Origin: Amycolatopsis tolypomycina | GTDB taxonomy: Bacteria > Actinomycetota > Actinomycetes > Mycobacteriales > Pseudonocardiaceae | Direction: 5' to 3' | Length of the DNA stretch: 64,000 nucleotides | NCBI RefSeq assembly: GCF_900105945.1 | Contig: NZ_FNSO01000004.1 | Coordinates: forward strand, 6,700,001-6,764,000 | Part shown: positions 25,438 to 34,752 of the stretch, piece after piece | How the letters are laid out: each line of letters begins with the position of its first letter | How positions within the stretch are numbered: the first letter of the stretch is position 1 | Program-made: the position numbers and the translations under genes | Notes under the pieces: model-generated | Told to the model about the DNA's origin: nothing | Databases searched by the model: none | Seen by the model: the letters and a program-made list of their open reading frames with translations, nothing else

Positions 25438-26289
25438 ATGGACGTCACCGGTTATCTCGCGCGGCTCGGCCTCGATCCCGAACCGCCGAGCCTGGCAGCG
25501 CTGCGGCGCCTGCACGCGGCCCACGTGGAGCGCGTGCCGTACGAGGCATTGGAGACCCAGCTCGGGCGGCCGACCCCGCTCGAGCCGCCGGCGTCGCTGG
25601 CGCGGATCCTGCGGGGCCGCGGCGGCTACTGCTATCACCTGAACGGGGCGTTCTCGGCGCTGCTGCACGCACTCGGCTACCAGGTCACGCGCCATCTCGG
25701 CGGGGTGCAGGGCAGTGCGGCGGACGCGCCGAACGTCGACCGCAACCACCTGGCGCTGACGGTCACCGGGCTGCCGGACGCCCCGGAGGTGGCGTGGCTG
25801 GTCGACGTGGGGCTCGGAGACGGCCCGCACGAGCCGCTCCCCCTCCGGGAAGGCACCTACGTGCAGGGCCCGCACACCTACCGGCTGCGCCCGTCGGAGG
25901 TGGCGCCGGGCGGCTGGCGGTTCGAGCACGACCCCGCGGGCAGCTTCACCGGCATGGACTTCGCGCCCGGCGTCGCGGAGATGGCGGACTTCGCGGAGAA
26001 GCACGCCTGGCTGTCGACGGCCCCCGAGTCGGGGTTCGTCCGGGTCTGCGTGGTGCAACGGCGGGACGCGGAGGGGGTCGACAGCCTGCGGGCACGCACC
26101 CTCGACCGCCACGGCGTCAAGGAGCTGATCGAGTCACCCGGCGAGTGGTGGGCGGCCGCGGGTGACGTGTTCGGCATCCCGGCGGCGCAGTTCACGGCGG
26201 CGGAGCGCGAGCGGCTGTGGCGGCAGTGCGTCGCCCAGCACGAGGCTCACGTCGGCGGCAGGGGCAGCGAGGTGGTGCCGAGCGCGTAG
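25438..26289 (+). CDS. Arylamine N-acetyltransferase
   Basis: 283 residues. Acetyl-CoA-dependent transfer to aromatic amines, hydrazines or amine-containing metabolites. The Cys-His-Asp triad is visible: C65 in RGGYCYHLNG, H104 in DRNHLALTV and D123 in VDVGLGD. It interrupts the otherwise conserved rhomboid-cysM order and points the other way. Its last 43 bases overlap the end of the convergent racemase gene, so the two cannot be transcribed through without antisense RNA. Confidence 0.92.
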   Translation: MDVTGYLARLGLDPEPPSLAALRRLHAAHVERVPYEALETQLGRPTPLEPPASLARILRGRGGYCYHLNGAFSALLHALGYQVTRHLGGVQGSAADAPNVDRNHLALTVTGLPDAPEVAWLVDVGLGDGPHEPLPLREGTYVQGPHTYRLRPSEVAPGGWRFEHDPAGSFTGMDFAPGVAEMADFAEKHAWLSTAPESGFVRVCVVQRRDAEGVDSLRARTLDRHGVKELIESPGEWWAAAGDVFGIPAAQFTAAERERLWRQCVAQHEAHVGGRGSEVVPSA

Positions 26290-26963
26290 TCCACCGCCGC
26301 CTCGGCGTGCAGGCGCGTCGTGGGGAAGGTCGGCACCGGGGCGTCCTCGGGGCCGACGAGCAGCTCGATCTCGGTGCAGCCGTAGATGACGCCCTCGGCG
26401 CCCGCGCCGGCCAGCCGCGCGATCACGCCGCGGTACGCCGCTCGTGAGCGGTCTTCGACGACGCCGAGCACCAGCTCGTCGTAGATGATCCGGTGCACGA
26501 GCTCGCGGTCCTCGGGCTCCGGCACGAGCACGTCGAGGCCGTGCGCGGCGAGGCGGTCGCGGTAAAAGGGCTGCCCCATGGTGAACCCGGTGCCGAGCAG
26601 CCCGACGCGGCGGATCCCGGCGGCCCTGACGGCCGCGGCGGTCGTGTCGCCGAGGTGCAGCAGCGGGATGCCGAGGCCGTCTTCGAGCTGCGCGGCGACC
26701 TTGTGCATGGTGTTGGTGCAGAGCACGACGAAGTCGGCGCCCGCGGCCTCGAGCGCCTTGGCGGCCCGGTTCAGCTCGGCGCCGGCCTCGTCCCAGCGGC
26801 CGTCGGCCTGCAGCCGCTCGATGGCGGCGAAGTCGACGGAGTAGAGCACAGTGTGCGCGGAGTGGAACCCGCCGAGAAGGGCTTTCACCCGCTCGTTGAC
26901 GAGCCGGTAGTACTCCGCGGACGACTCCCAGCTCATCCCGCCGAGCAACCCGATGACCTTCAT
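26247..26963 (-). CDS. Aspartate/glutamate racemase family protein
   Basis: 238 residues. GLLGGMSWESSAEYYRLVNERVKALLGG at the start, LCTNTMHKVA with the first Cys and GVIYGCTEIELLV with the second are the paired-cysteine signature of the YgeA/aspartate racemase branch. A broad-specificity racemase is therefore likely. It lies 13 bases downstream of cysM and probably shares its message. No strong ribosome site is seen before the ATG at 26963. Its 3' end overlaps the N-acetyltransferase gene by 43 bases. Confidence 0.88.
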   Translation of the reverse strand: MKVIGLLGGMSWESSAEYYRLVNERVKALLGGFHSAHTVLYSVDFAAIERLQADGRWDEAGAELNRAAKALEAAGADFVVLCTNTMHKVAAQLEDGLGIPLLHLGDTTAAAVRAAGIRRVGLLGTGFTMGQPFYRDRLAAHGLDVLVPEPEDRELVHRIIYDELVLGVVEDRSRAAYRGVIARLAGAGAEGVIYGCTEIELLVGPEDAPVPTFPTTRLHAEAAVDYALGTTSLPLPPT

Positions 26964-26976
26964 GCCATCAGGATGC

Positions 26977-27930
<954 letters not shown>

Positions 27931-28203
27931 TCAGCCACCGGCCACAGCGGGGAGGATGGTCAGGGTGTCGCCGTCCTTGACCTCGGCCGCGAGCCCGCCG
28001 GCGAAGCGCACGTCCTCGTCGTTGACGTAGACGTTGATGAAGCGGTGCAGCTTCTCCTCCTTCACCAGGCGGCCCTTGATGCCCGCGTGGCGGGACTCGA
28101 CGTCGTCGATGACCTCGAGGACGGTCGCACCCTTCGCTTCGACGGACTTCTCGCCGCCGGTGTGGGTGCGCAGGATCGTCGGGATGGAGACGGTCACGGC
28201 CAT
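27931..28203 (-). CDS. cysO: Sulfur-carrier protein CysO
   Basis: 90 residues, ubiquitin-like ThiS/MoaD fold, ending in the di-glycine ILPAVAGG that is activated to a thiocarboxylate. LHRFINVYVNDEDVRF and LKDGDTLTIL-type elements are visible (here VKDGDTLTIL). GGAGGT precedes the ATG at 28203. It donates sulfur to CysM, and cysteine is released from it by Mec. Confidence 0.95.
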   Translation of the reverse strand: MAVTVSIPTILRTHTGGEKSVEAKGATVLEVIDDVESRHAGIKGRLVKEEKLHRFINVYVNDEDVRFAGGLAAEVKDGDTLTILPAVAGG

Positions 28204-28268
28204 GGGTTCTTACCTCCGGTGGTTTCCTAGACGCAGACGCCTTCGGCGCGCGGTTTGTTCCGAACGGG

Positions 28269-28676
28269 TCAGTCGACGATCTCGACCGGCTCCTCGGTGA
28301 TCTCGGCGTCCACGATCCGGTACGACCGGAACTCGTGCACTTCGGGGTCGCGGGTGGAGACGAGCACGTAGTGCGCGTCCGGCTCGGCCGCGATGCTCGC
28401 GTCGGTCCGCGACGGGTAGGCCTCGGTCGCGGTGTGCGAGTGGTAGATGACCACCGGCACCTCGTCGTTCGCGGCCATCTCGCGGTAGAGCTTCAGCAGG
28501 TCGCCGGAGTCGAATTCGTAGAACGTCGGCGAGCGGGCGGCGTTCAGCATGGGGATGAACCGCTCGGGCGAATCCGAGCCTTCCGGCCCGGCGATCACCC
28601 CGCACGCCTCGTCGGGGTGGTCACGACGGGCATGGGCGACGATCTCGTCGACGAGTTCACGGCGGATCCGGAGCAC
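28269..28676 (-). CDS. mec: JAMM metalloprotease Mec (releases cysteine from CysO)
   Basis: 135 residues. The JAMM zinc site is complete: E23 in PDEACGVIAG, then H79-S-H81 and D92 in YHSHTATEAYPSRTD. It hydrolyses the CysO-Cys adduct. The GTG at 28676 follows TAAGAT (28683-28688) by six bases, so a leaderless mec-cysO-cysM-racemase message is likely. Confidence 0.94.
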   Translation of the reverse strand: MLRIRRELVDEIVAHARRDHPDEACGVIAGPEGSDSPERFIPMLNAARSPTFYEFDSGDLLKLYREMAANDEVPVVIYHSHTATEAYPSRTDASIAAEPDAHYVLVSTRDPEVHEFRSYRIVDAEITEEPVEIVD

Positions 28677-28682
28677 ACCGAC

Positions 28683-28688
28683 ATCTTA
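28683..28688 (-). promoter_or_regulatory. -10 hexamer of the leaderless mec-cysO-cysM transcript
   Basis: TAAGAT on the minus strand ends six bases before the mec GTG; it is a close match to the vegetative consensus. Confidence 0.55.
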
Positions 28689-28740
28689 GGTGGTGGACAA
28701 GGCCGGTCCAGATGATGAGACACAGCCCTCACCAGCGGGT

Positions 28741-29709
28741 TCAGGCGAACGCCTCCGGCCAGACGTCCCGGTAGGCAGGCACCCCACCGGCCGTGGTCGC
28801 CGTCAGCAGGCCGTGCACCATCGCCCGCGCGAACACCCGGGCCGCCGCCGAGCAGAGCGCGTCCAGTGCCGCCGGCCGGGCCGGGAACTCGGACGGCAGC
28901 TCGTGCGCCCCCGTGGCCAGCGCGAACACCGTGTCGCCGTCGAACATCGAATGCGCCGGACGCACCGCCCGCGCGAGCCCGTCCTGGGCCGCGACCGCGA
29001 GCCGCCGCGCCTCGGCCTTCGACAGCGCCGCGTCGACCGCGACCACGCCGATCGTCGTGTTGAGGTCCGTCCGCCGAGCAGGCAGGTCAGCCGGCCGCGA
29101 AGGCCACGTCACGCCGAAGTCGCCGTGGTCGGCCGCGTACGCCCGGCCCGTCGTCAGGTCCACGGCCTCACCGGCCGCGTTGACCGCAGCCAGCGCGCCC
29201 ACGGTGAACTCGCCGACGACCTCGCTCGCCGAGCCGACCCCGCCCTTCAGCGACCCGACAGCGGCGCCCGCACCCGCACCGACCGTGCCTTGGGGCGCTG
29301 GTCCCGCGACGGCCGCTTCGCAGGCCGCGTAGCCGAAGGACGCGTCGGGCCGGTTGCCCCACTCGCTGCGCGGCAGGTCGAACAGCACCGCCGCCGGCAC
29401 GATCGGCACGACCTCGTGCGGCTGCGCGCCCACCGGAAAGCCCAGGTTGCGCTCGGCCAGCCACCGCATCACGCCGTCGGCCGCGGCGAGGCCGTACGCC
29501 GACCCGCCCGAGAGGCAGACCGCGTTGACCCGCTGGACGAGGTTCTCCGGCTCGAGGAGGTTCGTCTCCCGCGTGCCGGGCGCGCCGCCGCGCTGGTCGA
29601 CCGCGCCGACCGCGCCTTCGGGGACCAGGACGACCGTCGTGCCGGTGGCCCAGCCGTCGCCGACCCGCTCGTGGTGCCCGACCAGGACACCCGGCACGTC
29701 GGTGATCAT
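28741..29709 (-). CDS. P1-family N-terminal-nucleophile peptidase (Rv1333-like)
   Basis: 322 residues, DmpA/BapA superfamily. [13 protein letters not shown] at the N-terminus, CLSGGSAYGLAAADGVMRWL and GSLKGGVGSAS are family motifs. RTDLNTTIGVVAVDA is the expected self-cleavage site, with the Thr after Asn as the new N-terminal nucleophile. The ATG at 29709 overlaps the DUF2017 stop by four bases. The natural substrate is unknown; relatives include aminopeptidases and beta-peptidyl hydrolases. Confidence 0.9.
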   Translation of the reverse strand: MITDVPGVLVGHHERVGDGWATGTTVVLVPEGAVGAVDQRGGAPGTRETNLLEPENLVQRVNAVCLSGGSAYGLAAADGVMRWLAERNLGFPVGAQPHEVVPIVPAAVLFDLPRSEWGNRPDASFGYAACEAAVAGPAPQGTVGAGAGAAVGSLKGGVGSASEVVGEFTVGALAAVNAAGEAVDLTTGRAYAADHGDFGVTWPSRPADLPARRTDLNTTIGVVAVDAALSKAEARRLAVAAQDGLARAVRPAHSMFDGDTVFALATGAHELPSEFPARPAALDALCSAAARVFARAMVHGLLTATTAGGVPAYRDVWPEAFA

Positions 29710-30263
29710 CCCGTCAGCGCCTGGATCAGCGTCTCCTGCACCCAGGTCAGCCAGTGGTAGACACCCAGGTGCGGCGCCCGCGGGTCGTCCTCGGGCAGCT
29801 CGTCGGGCATGTCCTCGGTGACGTCGAGCGCGGTGCCCAGCGCCAGCCGGACGTCGTTGAGCGCGCCCAGCCAGGCGTCGGCCTGCTCCTCGGTCAGCCG
29901 GACGTGGCCGCCGTCGCGGGGCAGCGTGTCGAGCACGATCTTGGCCACGCCGACCTTCATGTCGAGCAGCTCGGGCTCGTGCAGCGAGCGCATCGCCGCG
30001 ACCGAGTCGATGTCCTCACGGGACGGGTTGTCCGGGTCGAGCTTGTGGAAGTCCGGGAGCAGCCGCGAGAGCACCGGGTCGTCCGGGGACTCGGTGGGCC
30101 CGGTCCGGATGCCGGTGAGCTCGGCGAGCTCGTCCTGGGGCGCTTCCTCGGCACGCGCGGTGAGCATGTCCTCGAGCTGGCTGACCAGACCGCGCAGCAC
30201 GGCCGCTTCCTGCTGCTCGAACCCCGCGTGGATCACCGCGCCCTTGCGCCGCCAACCGTTCAC
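29706..30263 (-). CDS. DUF2017 protein
   Basis: 185 residues, helical and acidic, with [20 protein letters not shown] near the start and [26 protein letters not shown] packing near the end. It is the usual partner downstream of actinobacterial clpS (Rv1332 position), and its GTG overlaps the clpS stop by four bases. The function is unknown; coupling to clpS suggests a link to Clp proteolysis (inference). Confidence 0.9.
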   Translation of the reverse strand: MNGWRRKGAVIHAGFEQQEAAVLRGLVSQLEDMLTARAEEAPQDELAELTGIRTGPTESPDDPVLSRLLPDFHKLDPDNPSREDIDSVAAMRSLHEPELLDMKVGVAKIVLDTLPRDGGHVRLTEEQADAWLGALNDVRLALGTALDVTEDMPDELPEDDPRAPHLGVYHWLTWVQETLIQALTG

Positions 30264-30559
30264 GAGGGCTGCTCCATCGTGGCCCAGAGGCCCGCCGCGT
30301 GGAGTTTCGCCACGTCCGTTTCCACCTTCTCCTTGCTGCCGGACGAGACGATCGCCTTGCCCTTGTGGTGCACGTCCAGCATCAGCTTGGTGGCGTGGTC
30401 GCGGCTGTAGCCGAACAGCTTCTGGAAGACGTAGGTCACGTACGACATCAGGTTGACCGGGTCGTTCCAGACCACGGTCCGCCAGGGGGTGTCCGACTCG
30501 GCGACTTCGGCACCGGCCGGTTCGACCTGCGTCTGTTCGGATGCGACAGGCGTGGACAT
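30260..30559 (-). CDS. clpS: ATP-dependent Clp protease adaptor ClpS
   Basis: 99 residues from the ATG at 30559. It delivers N-degron substrates to ClpC/Clp[28 protein letters not shown] is the conserved N-end-binding core, followed by [16 protein letters not shown]. The first 25 residues are a flexible tail. In-frame codons up to 30643 would extend it into the pncB promoter region and are rejected. Confidence 0.93.
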   Translation of the reverse strand: MSTPVASEQTQVEPAGAEVAESDTPWRTVVWNDPVNLMSYVTYVFQKLFGYSRDHATKLMLDVHHKGKAIVSSGSKEKVETDVAKLHAAGLWATMEQPS

Positions 30560-30621
30560 GCACCCCATGGTGTCACGGGGGTGACGGGGTACGCCGCGCC
30601 AGGTCCGGCCATGTGGGTGAA

Positions 30622-30627
30622 TAGGCT
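30622..30627 (+). promoter_or_regulatory. -10 hexamer of a leaderless pncB transcript
   Basis: TAGGCT ends six bases before the pncB ATG, and no ribosome site is present. Confidence 0.5.
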
Positions 30628-30633
30628 TACCCC

Positions 30634-31935
30634 ATGGGTTCACCGGAGCCGGTCACGGCCAGCACTGCGCTGCTCACCGACCACTACGAGCTGACCATGC
30701 TGGGCAGCGCGCTCGCCGACGGGACGCACGCGCGGCCCTGCGTATTCGAGGTTTTCGCCAGGAGGCTGCCGGACGGGCGGCGCTACGGTGTCGTCGCGGG
30801 CACCGCCCGTGTCCTCGACGCGATCGCCGACTTCCGCTTCACCGACGCGGAACTGGCGCAGCTGGAGGCCACCGCGGTCGTCGACGACGCGACGCTGGCC
30901 TGGCTCGCGGACTACGAGTTCTCCGGTGACATCGACGGCTACCCCGAGGGCGAGCTGTACTTCCCCGGCTCGCCGATCCTCACCGTCACCGGCTCGTTCG
31001 CCGAGTGCGTGCTGCTGGAGACGCTGGTGCTGTCGATCCTCAACCACGACAGCGCCATCGCGTCCGCCGCGGCCCGGATGTCCGGCGCCGCGCACGGCCG
31101 CCCGATCATCGAGATGGGCGGCCGCCGCACGCACGAGTACGCCGCGGTCGCGGCCGCGCGCGCCGCCTACCTGGCCGGCTTCGCGACGACGTCCAACCTG
31201 GAAGCCGGGCGCCGCTACGGCATCCCGACGCGCGGCACCGTCGCGCACGCCTTCATGCTGCTGCACGACAGCGAGGAAGCGGCCTTCCGCGCCCAGGTGG
31301 ACAAGATGGGCGCGGACACGACGCTGCTGGTCGACACCTACGACATCACCGCGGGCATCGAGACCGCGGTCCGCGTCGCCGGGCCCGAGCTCGGCGCGAT
31401 CCGGATCGACTCCGGCGACGTCGGCCCGCTCGCCCGCCGCGCCCGCGAGCAGCTGGACTCCCTCGGCGCCAAGGACACCCGGATCGTGGTCTCCGGTGAC
31501 CTCGACGAGCACGCCATCGCGGCGCTGCGCGCGGAGCCGGTGGACGCGTACGGCGTCGGGACGTCGGTGGTCACCGGGTCCGGCGCACCGACCGCCGGCA
31601 TGGTCTACAAGCTGGTCGAGGTGGACGGCAAGCCGGTCGCGAAGCGCAGTGCGCACAAGGAGTCCCGCGGCGGCCGCAAGTCCGCGCTGCGGCGGCACCG
31701 CGGCACCGGCACGGCGGTCGAGGAGGTCGTCTGGGCGACCTCGGGTGCCGCGCCCGAGGCCGACGCCAACGACCGGCCGCTGCAGATCCCGCTGATCCGC
31801 GCTGGCCGCCCGGAGCCGGACCTGCCTACGCTCGACGACGCCAGGCAGCGGTTGCGCCGCGGCCTGGTCAGCCTGCCGTGGGAGGGCCTCAAGCTCTCGC
31901 ACGGCGAGCCCGCAATCCCGACACTGTTCCTCTGA
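30634..31935 (+). CDS. pncB: Nicotinate phosphoribosyltransferase
   Basis: 433 residues. Converts nicotinate and PRPP to nicotinate mononucleotide. [15 protein letters not shown] at the start, [28 protein letters not shown] with the catalytic-loop His, [14 protein letters not shown], and [20 protein letters not shown] are the family motifs. pncA starts 13 bases downstream, so nicotinamide salvage to NaMN is encoded in one operon. Confidence 0.95.
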   Translation: MGSPEPVTASTALLTDHYELTMLGSALADGTHARPCVFEVFARRLPDGRRYGVVAGTARVLDAIADFRFTDAELAQLEATAVVDDATLAWLADYEFSGDIDGYPEGELYFPGSPILTVTGSFAECVLLETLVLSILNHDSAIASAAARMSGAAHGRPIIEMGGRRTHEYAAVAAARAAYLAGFATTSNLEAGRRYGIPTRGTVAHAFMLLHDSEEAAFRAQVDKMGADTTLLVDTYDITAGIETAVRVAGPELGAIRIDSGDVGPLARRAREQLDSLGAKDTRIVVSGDLDEHAIAALRAEPVDAYGVGTSVVTGSGAPTAGMVYKLVEVDGKPVAKRSAHKESRGGRKSALRRHRGTGTAVEEVVWATSGAAPEADANDRPLQIPLIRAGRPEPDLPTLDDARQRLRRGLVSLPWEGLKLSHGEPAIPTLFL

Positions 31936-31948
31936 AGGAGAGCCACCG

Positions 31949-32527
31949 ATGGGTACCGCGCTGATCGTGGTGGACGTGCAGAACGACTTCTGCGAAGGGG
32001 GTTCGCTCGGCCTGCCGGGCGGGGCCGCCGCGGCCGCCGCCATCTCGAAGCAGGCCGCCGAGGGCGGGTACAGCCACGTCGTCGCCACCCGGGACAACCA
32101 CATCGACCCCGGTGACCACTTCAGCGAGACGCCGGACTTCAAGGACAGCTGGCCGGTGCACTGCGTGGCCGGCACCGCGGGCGCGTCGTTCCACGCCGCG
32201 CTCGACGTCGTCCCGATCGGCGAGGTGTTCTCCAAGGGCGAGTACACCGCCGCTTACTCGGGCTTCGAGGGCGCGGCCCGCGACGGGAAGTCCCTGGAAG
32301 CGTGGCTGCGCGAGCACGACGTCACCGACGTCGACGTCGTCGGCATCGCCACGGACTTCTGCGTCCGCGCGACCGCGCTCGACGCGAAGAAGGCCGGCTT
32401 CGGCGTGCGGGTGCTGCTGGACCTGACCGTCGGCGGCTCGCAGCCGACGGTCGACGCGACGCTGAAGGACTTCGACGAGGCGGGCGTCACCTACACCGGC
32501 ACCGCCGTGGTCGGCCCGGCCGCGTGA
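31949..32527 (+). CDS. pncA: Nicotinamidase
   Basis: 192 residues. Hydrolyses nicotinamide to nicotinate. The catalytic triad D9, K96 and C138 and the metal ligands D49, H51, H57 and H71 are all visible, with spacing nearly identical to mycobacterial PncA. AAGGAGAG lies eight bases before the ATG. The last four bases overlap the start of the KDPG aldolase gene. Confidence 0.95.
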   Translation: MGTALIVVDVQNDFCEGGSLGLPGGAAAAAAISKQAAEGGYSHVVATRDNHIDPGDHFSETPDFKDSWPVHCVAGTAGASFHAALDVVPIGEVFSKGEYTAAYSGFEGAARDGKSLEAWLREHDVTDVDVVGIATDFCVRATALDAKKAGFGVRVLLDLTVGGSQPTVDATLKDFDEAGVTYTGTAVVGPAA

Positions 32528-33168
32528 ACGACCTGCAGGCGGCGCTGGCCGAACACCGGCTCGTCGCGATCCTGCGGGCGTCGGACGCCACCCGGTTCGC
32601 CGACGCGGCGATGGTGCTGCACGCCGCGGGCGTCCGCCTGCTCGAAGCGACGCTGACGACGCCGGGCGCACCCGCGGCCATCACCGCGCTGCGCCTGGCG
32701 CTCGGCGAAGCCGCGCTGATCGGCGCCGGCAGCGTCCGTGAACCGTCCGATGTGGACGTCGCGGTCGACGCCGGTGCCGCGTACCTGATCACGCCGACGG
32801 TCAACCCGGCGGTGCTCGAGCGCGCCGCGGCCCTGGACACCCCGGTGATCTGCGGCGCGCTGACGCCGACGGAGATCGACCAGGCCTGGCGGCTCGGCGC
32901 GGCCGCGGTGAAGGTGTTCCCGGTCGCGGCCGTGGGCGGGGTCGCGTACCTGCGCGCGGTGCGGGCGCCGCTGCCGGACGTCCCCCTGGTGCCGACCGGC
33001 GGCGTCCACCTGGCCGACGTCGAGGGCTACCTGCGCGCGGGCGCGATCGCGGTCGCCGCGGCGACACCGCTGCTGGGCGACGCGCTCTCGTCCGGCGGCA
33101 GCCTGCCGGACCTGGCCACGCGGGCGGGCGAGTTCGTCGCCGCGGCTTCGCGCTTCGCCACCGCCTGA
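32524..33168 (+). CDS. eda: KDPG/KHG aldolase (Eda-type)
   Basis: 214 residues, class I TIM-barrel. Cleaves 2-keto-3-deoxy-6-phosphogluconate to pyruvate and glyceraldehyde 3-phosphate. The Schiff-base Lys is K130 in AVKVFPVAAVGG, with E41 in LLEATLTTPGA, GAGSV and LVPTGGV around the site. The GTG at 32524 overlaps the pncA stop (GTGA). An Entner-Doudoroff enzyme coupled to nicotinamide salvage is unusual; no edd or sugar-acid kinase lies nearby. Confidence 0.9.
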   Translation: MNDLQAALAEHRLVAILRASDATRFADAAMVLHAAGVRLLEATLTTPGAPAAITALRLALGEAALIGAGSVREPSDVDVAVDAGAAYLITPTVNPAVLERAAALDTPVICGALTPTEIDQAWRLGAAAVKVFPVAAVGGVAYLRAVRAPLPDVPLVPTGGVHLADVEGYLRAGAIAVAAATPLLGDALSSGGSLPDLATRAGEFVAAASRFATA

Positions 33169-33196
33169 AGGGCACTTTCACGTAAAAGTGCCCTTC
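33167..33196. terminator. Bidirectional hairpin between convergent genes
   Basis: GAAGGGCACTTT at 33167-33178 is exactly complementary to 33185-33196 around a six-base loop. It overlaps the aldolase stop codon and ends two bases before the stop of the opposing secreted-protein gene, so it can serve both. Confidence 0.7.
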
Positions 33197-33197
33197 C

Positions 33198-33845
33198 TTA
33201 CTTCTTGCCGAAGGGGTCGCAGGCGGCCGTGCCCAGGTAGATGTCCCCGCTCGCCGGGCCGCCCTGCGGGAACAGCTTGAGGTGCACCGCGTGCGTCACC
33301 AGGCTGCCGTCCGGCGGCTGCGGCGTCACGGTCTCGTTGAGCACGACCGTCGCCAGCGCGGTGCCGGCGGTGCCGCCGGGGATGACGATCCGGTAGTTCG
33401 GCGGGATCTCCGCCGGCACGGTGACGCCCTCCACGGCCCCGATCGTCACCTCGCCGAGGCTGCCGGTGGCGGTTGTCGCGCACTTCGCGGTGAAGGTGCG
33501 CACCGAGATCATCGGACCGCCGTAGCGCTGCAGCACGGTCGCCTTGAAGCGGCGGCCGGACGCCTGGGCGATCGACACGGCACCGGATCGGCCGCAGCCG
33601 GTGTCCCCCGCCCCGAACGCGGCGATGTCGCCCGTGGTGCCGCCCTGCGTCCAGCCCTTGTACGGCCCGTCGACGGTGCATTTCGCCAGCTCACCGGTGA
33701 CGACGTGCTCGTTGTCGATCGTCACGTCCACCGAGCCGGACGACGCCCATCCGGTGGACGTCACCGGGGCCGCCGCACCGAGGAGCGGAACGGCGAGCGT
33801 CGTCACGGCCAGCAACCGATATGTCCTCTTCCTGGTGTTCCGCAT
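33198..33845 (-). CDS. Secreted protein of unknown function
   Basis: 215 residues. The Sec signal peptide MRNTRKRTYRLLAVTTLAVPLLGAAA is followed by a Gly/Thr/Val-rich, probably all-beta domain with cysteines in CTVDG, GDTGCGRSG, AKCATT and AACDPFGKK that could form two disulfides. The sequence resembles a choice-of-anchor type surface domain, but without certainty. GAGGAGG precedes the ATG at 33845. It is divergent from bioY and is not obviously related to biotin. Confidence 0.75.
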   Translation of the reverse strand: MRNTRKRTYRLLAVTTLAVPLLGAAAPVTSTGWASSGSVDVTIDNEHVVTGELAKCTVDGPYKGWTQGGTTGDIAAFGAGDTGCGRSGAVSIAQASGRRFKATVLQRYGGPMISVRTFTAKCATTATGSLGEVTIGAVEGVTVPAEIPPNYRIVIPGGTAGTALATVVLNETVTPQPPDGSLVTHAVHLKLFPQGGPASGDIYLGTAACDPFGKK

Positions 33846-33978
33846 GCTCCGGCCTCCTCGGTCCCGTGACAGATCGCAGCTATGCACTTCGTCATCGGCC
33901 GGTCCGGCGCCCACCCTGATCGGGTCCACCCGGACGAGTGGCCGGTGAGGAACGCAACTAGGGGGTCCACCGGGACGG

Positions 33979-33990
33979 TAACGAGCGTTA
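33979..33990. promoter_or_regulatory. Inverted repeat upstream of bioY, possible biotin-regulator site
   Basis: TAACG and CGTTA face each other over AG, within GGTAACGAGCGTTAACC, 36 bases before the bioY start. Actinobacteria control biotin genes with BioQ or BirA, and the position fits an operator, but the sequence is not one I can assign to either. Confidence 0.35.
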
Positions 33991-34025
33991 ACCTCGGTCG
34001 TCGCCTGTTCCCCTCGGGAGGTTTC

Positions 34026-34613
34026 GTGTCTTCGCTGTCCTTCGCCGGCAAGCGGCCCGTGCTGGCCGACCTGGTGCCCGGCTCGCTCGTCCGGGACATC
34101 GCGCTGGTCGCCGGCGGTGCCGTGCTCACCGGCGCCGCCGCGCAGCTGACGATCCCGGTGCCGGGCAGCCCGGTGCCGATGACCGGCCAGACGTTCGCCG
34201 CGCTGCTCGTCGGCGCGTCGCTCGGCATGTCGCGCGGTGCCGCCTCGATGCTGGTGTACCTGCTGGTCGGCGCGGTCGGCGTGCCGTGGTTCCAGCACGG
34301 CACTTCGGGCCTGTCCGGCGCGAGCGCCGGCTACATCGTCGGGTTCGTCTTCGCCGGCGCCCTGGTCGGCGCGCTCGCCGGCCGCGGCGGCGACCGGACG
34401 CCGGTGCGCACCGCGGGCACCATGGTGCTCGGCAACCTGGTGATCTACGCGTTCGGCGTGCCGTGGCTGATGGCCTCGACCGGCTTCGACCTGTCGACCG
34501 CGTTCGCCAAGGGCGTCACGCCGTTCCTGGTCGGCGACGCGATCAAGATCGTCGTGGCCGCCGGCCTGCTGCCGCTGACCTGGAAGCTGGTCTCCGGCCG
34601 CAGCCAGGACTGA
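34026..34613 (+). CDS. bioY: Biotin transporter substrate-binding component BioY
   Basis: 195 residues with six membrane helices. TIPVPGSPVPMTGQTFAALLVGASLG is the BioY signature, with VPWF and LGNLVIYAFGVPWL further on. It captures biotin at the membrane, usually with an ECF energising module encoded elsewhere, though solitary BioY can transport. The GTG at 34026 has GGGAGG five bases upstream. A terminator hairpin follows. Confidence 0.94.
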   Translation: MSSLSFAGKRPVLADLVPGSLVRDIALVAGGAVLTGAAAQLTIPVPGSPVPMTGQTFAALLVGASLGMSRGAASMLVYLLVGAVGVPWFQHGTSGLSGASAGYIVGFVFAGALVGALAGRGGDRTPVRTAGTMVLGNLVIYAFGVPWLMASTGFDLSTAFAKGVTPFLVGDAIKIVVAAGLLPLTWKLVSGRSQD

Positions 34614-34620
34614 CGCTCGC

Positions 34621-34660
34621 CGAAGGGGGCCTGTCCGCGCTTGCGGGTGGGCCCCCTTCG
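34621..34660 (+). terminator. Terminator hairpin after bioY
   Basis: CGAAGGGGGCC at 34621-34631 pairs perfectly with GGCCCCCTTCG at 34650-34660, starting eight bases after the bioY stop. The loop is 18 bases. Confidence 0.65.
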
Positions 34661-34752
34661 CCGTGCCCGCCCCCGCTGCCGGAGCGACGCGAGTGGCCCG
34701 TTCGCGACGGAGCACCGATCTCTGTCGGTGGTGGCGGCTAATGTGTGTCGCT

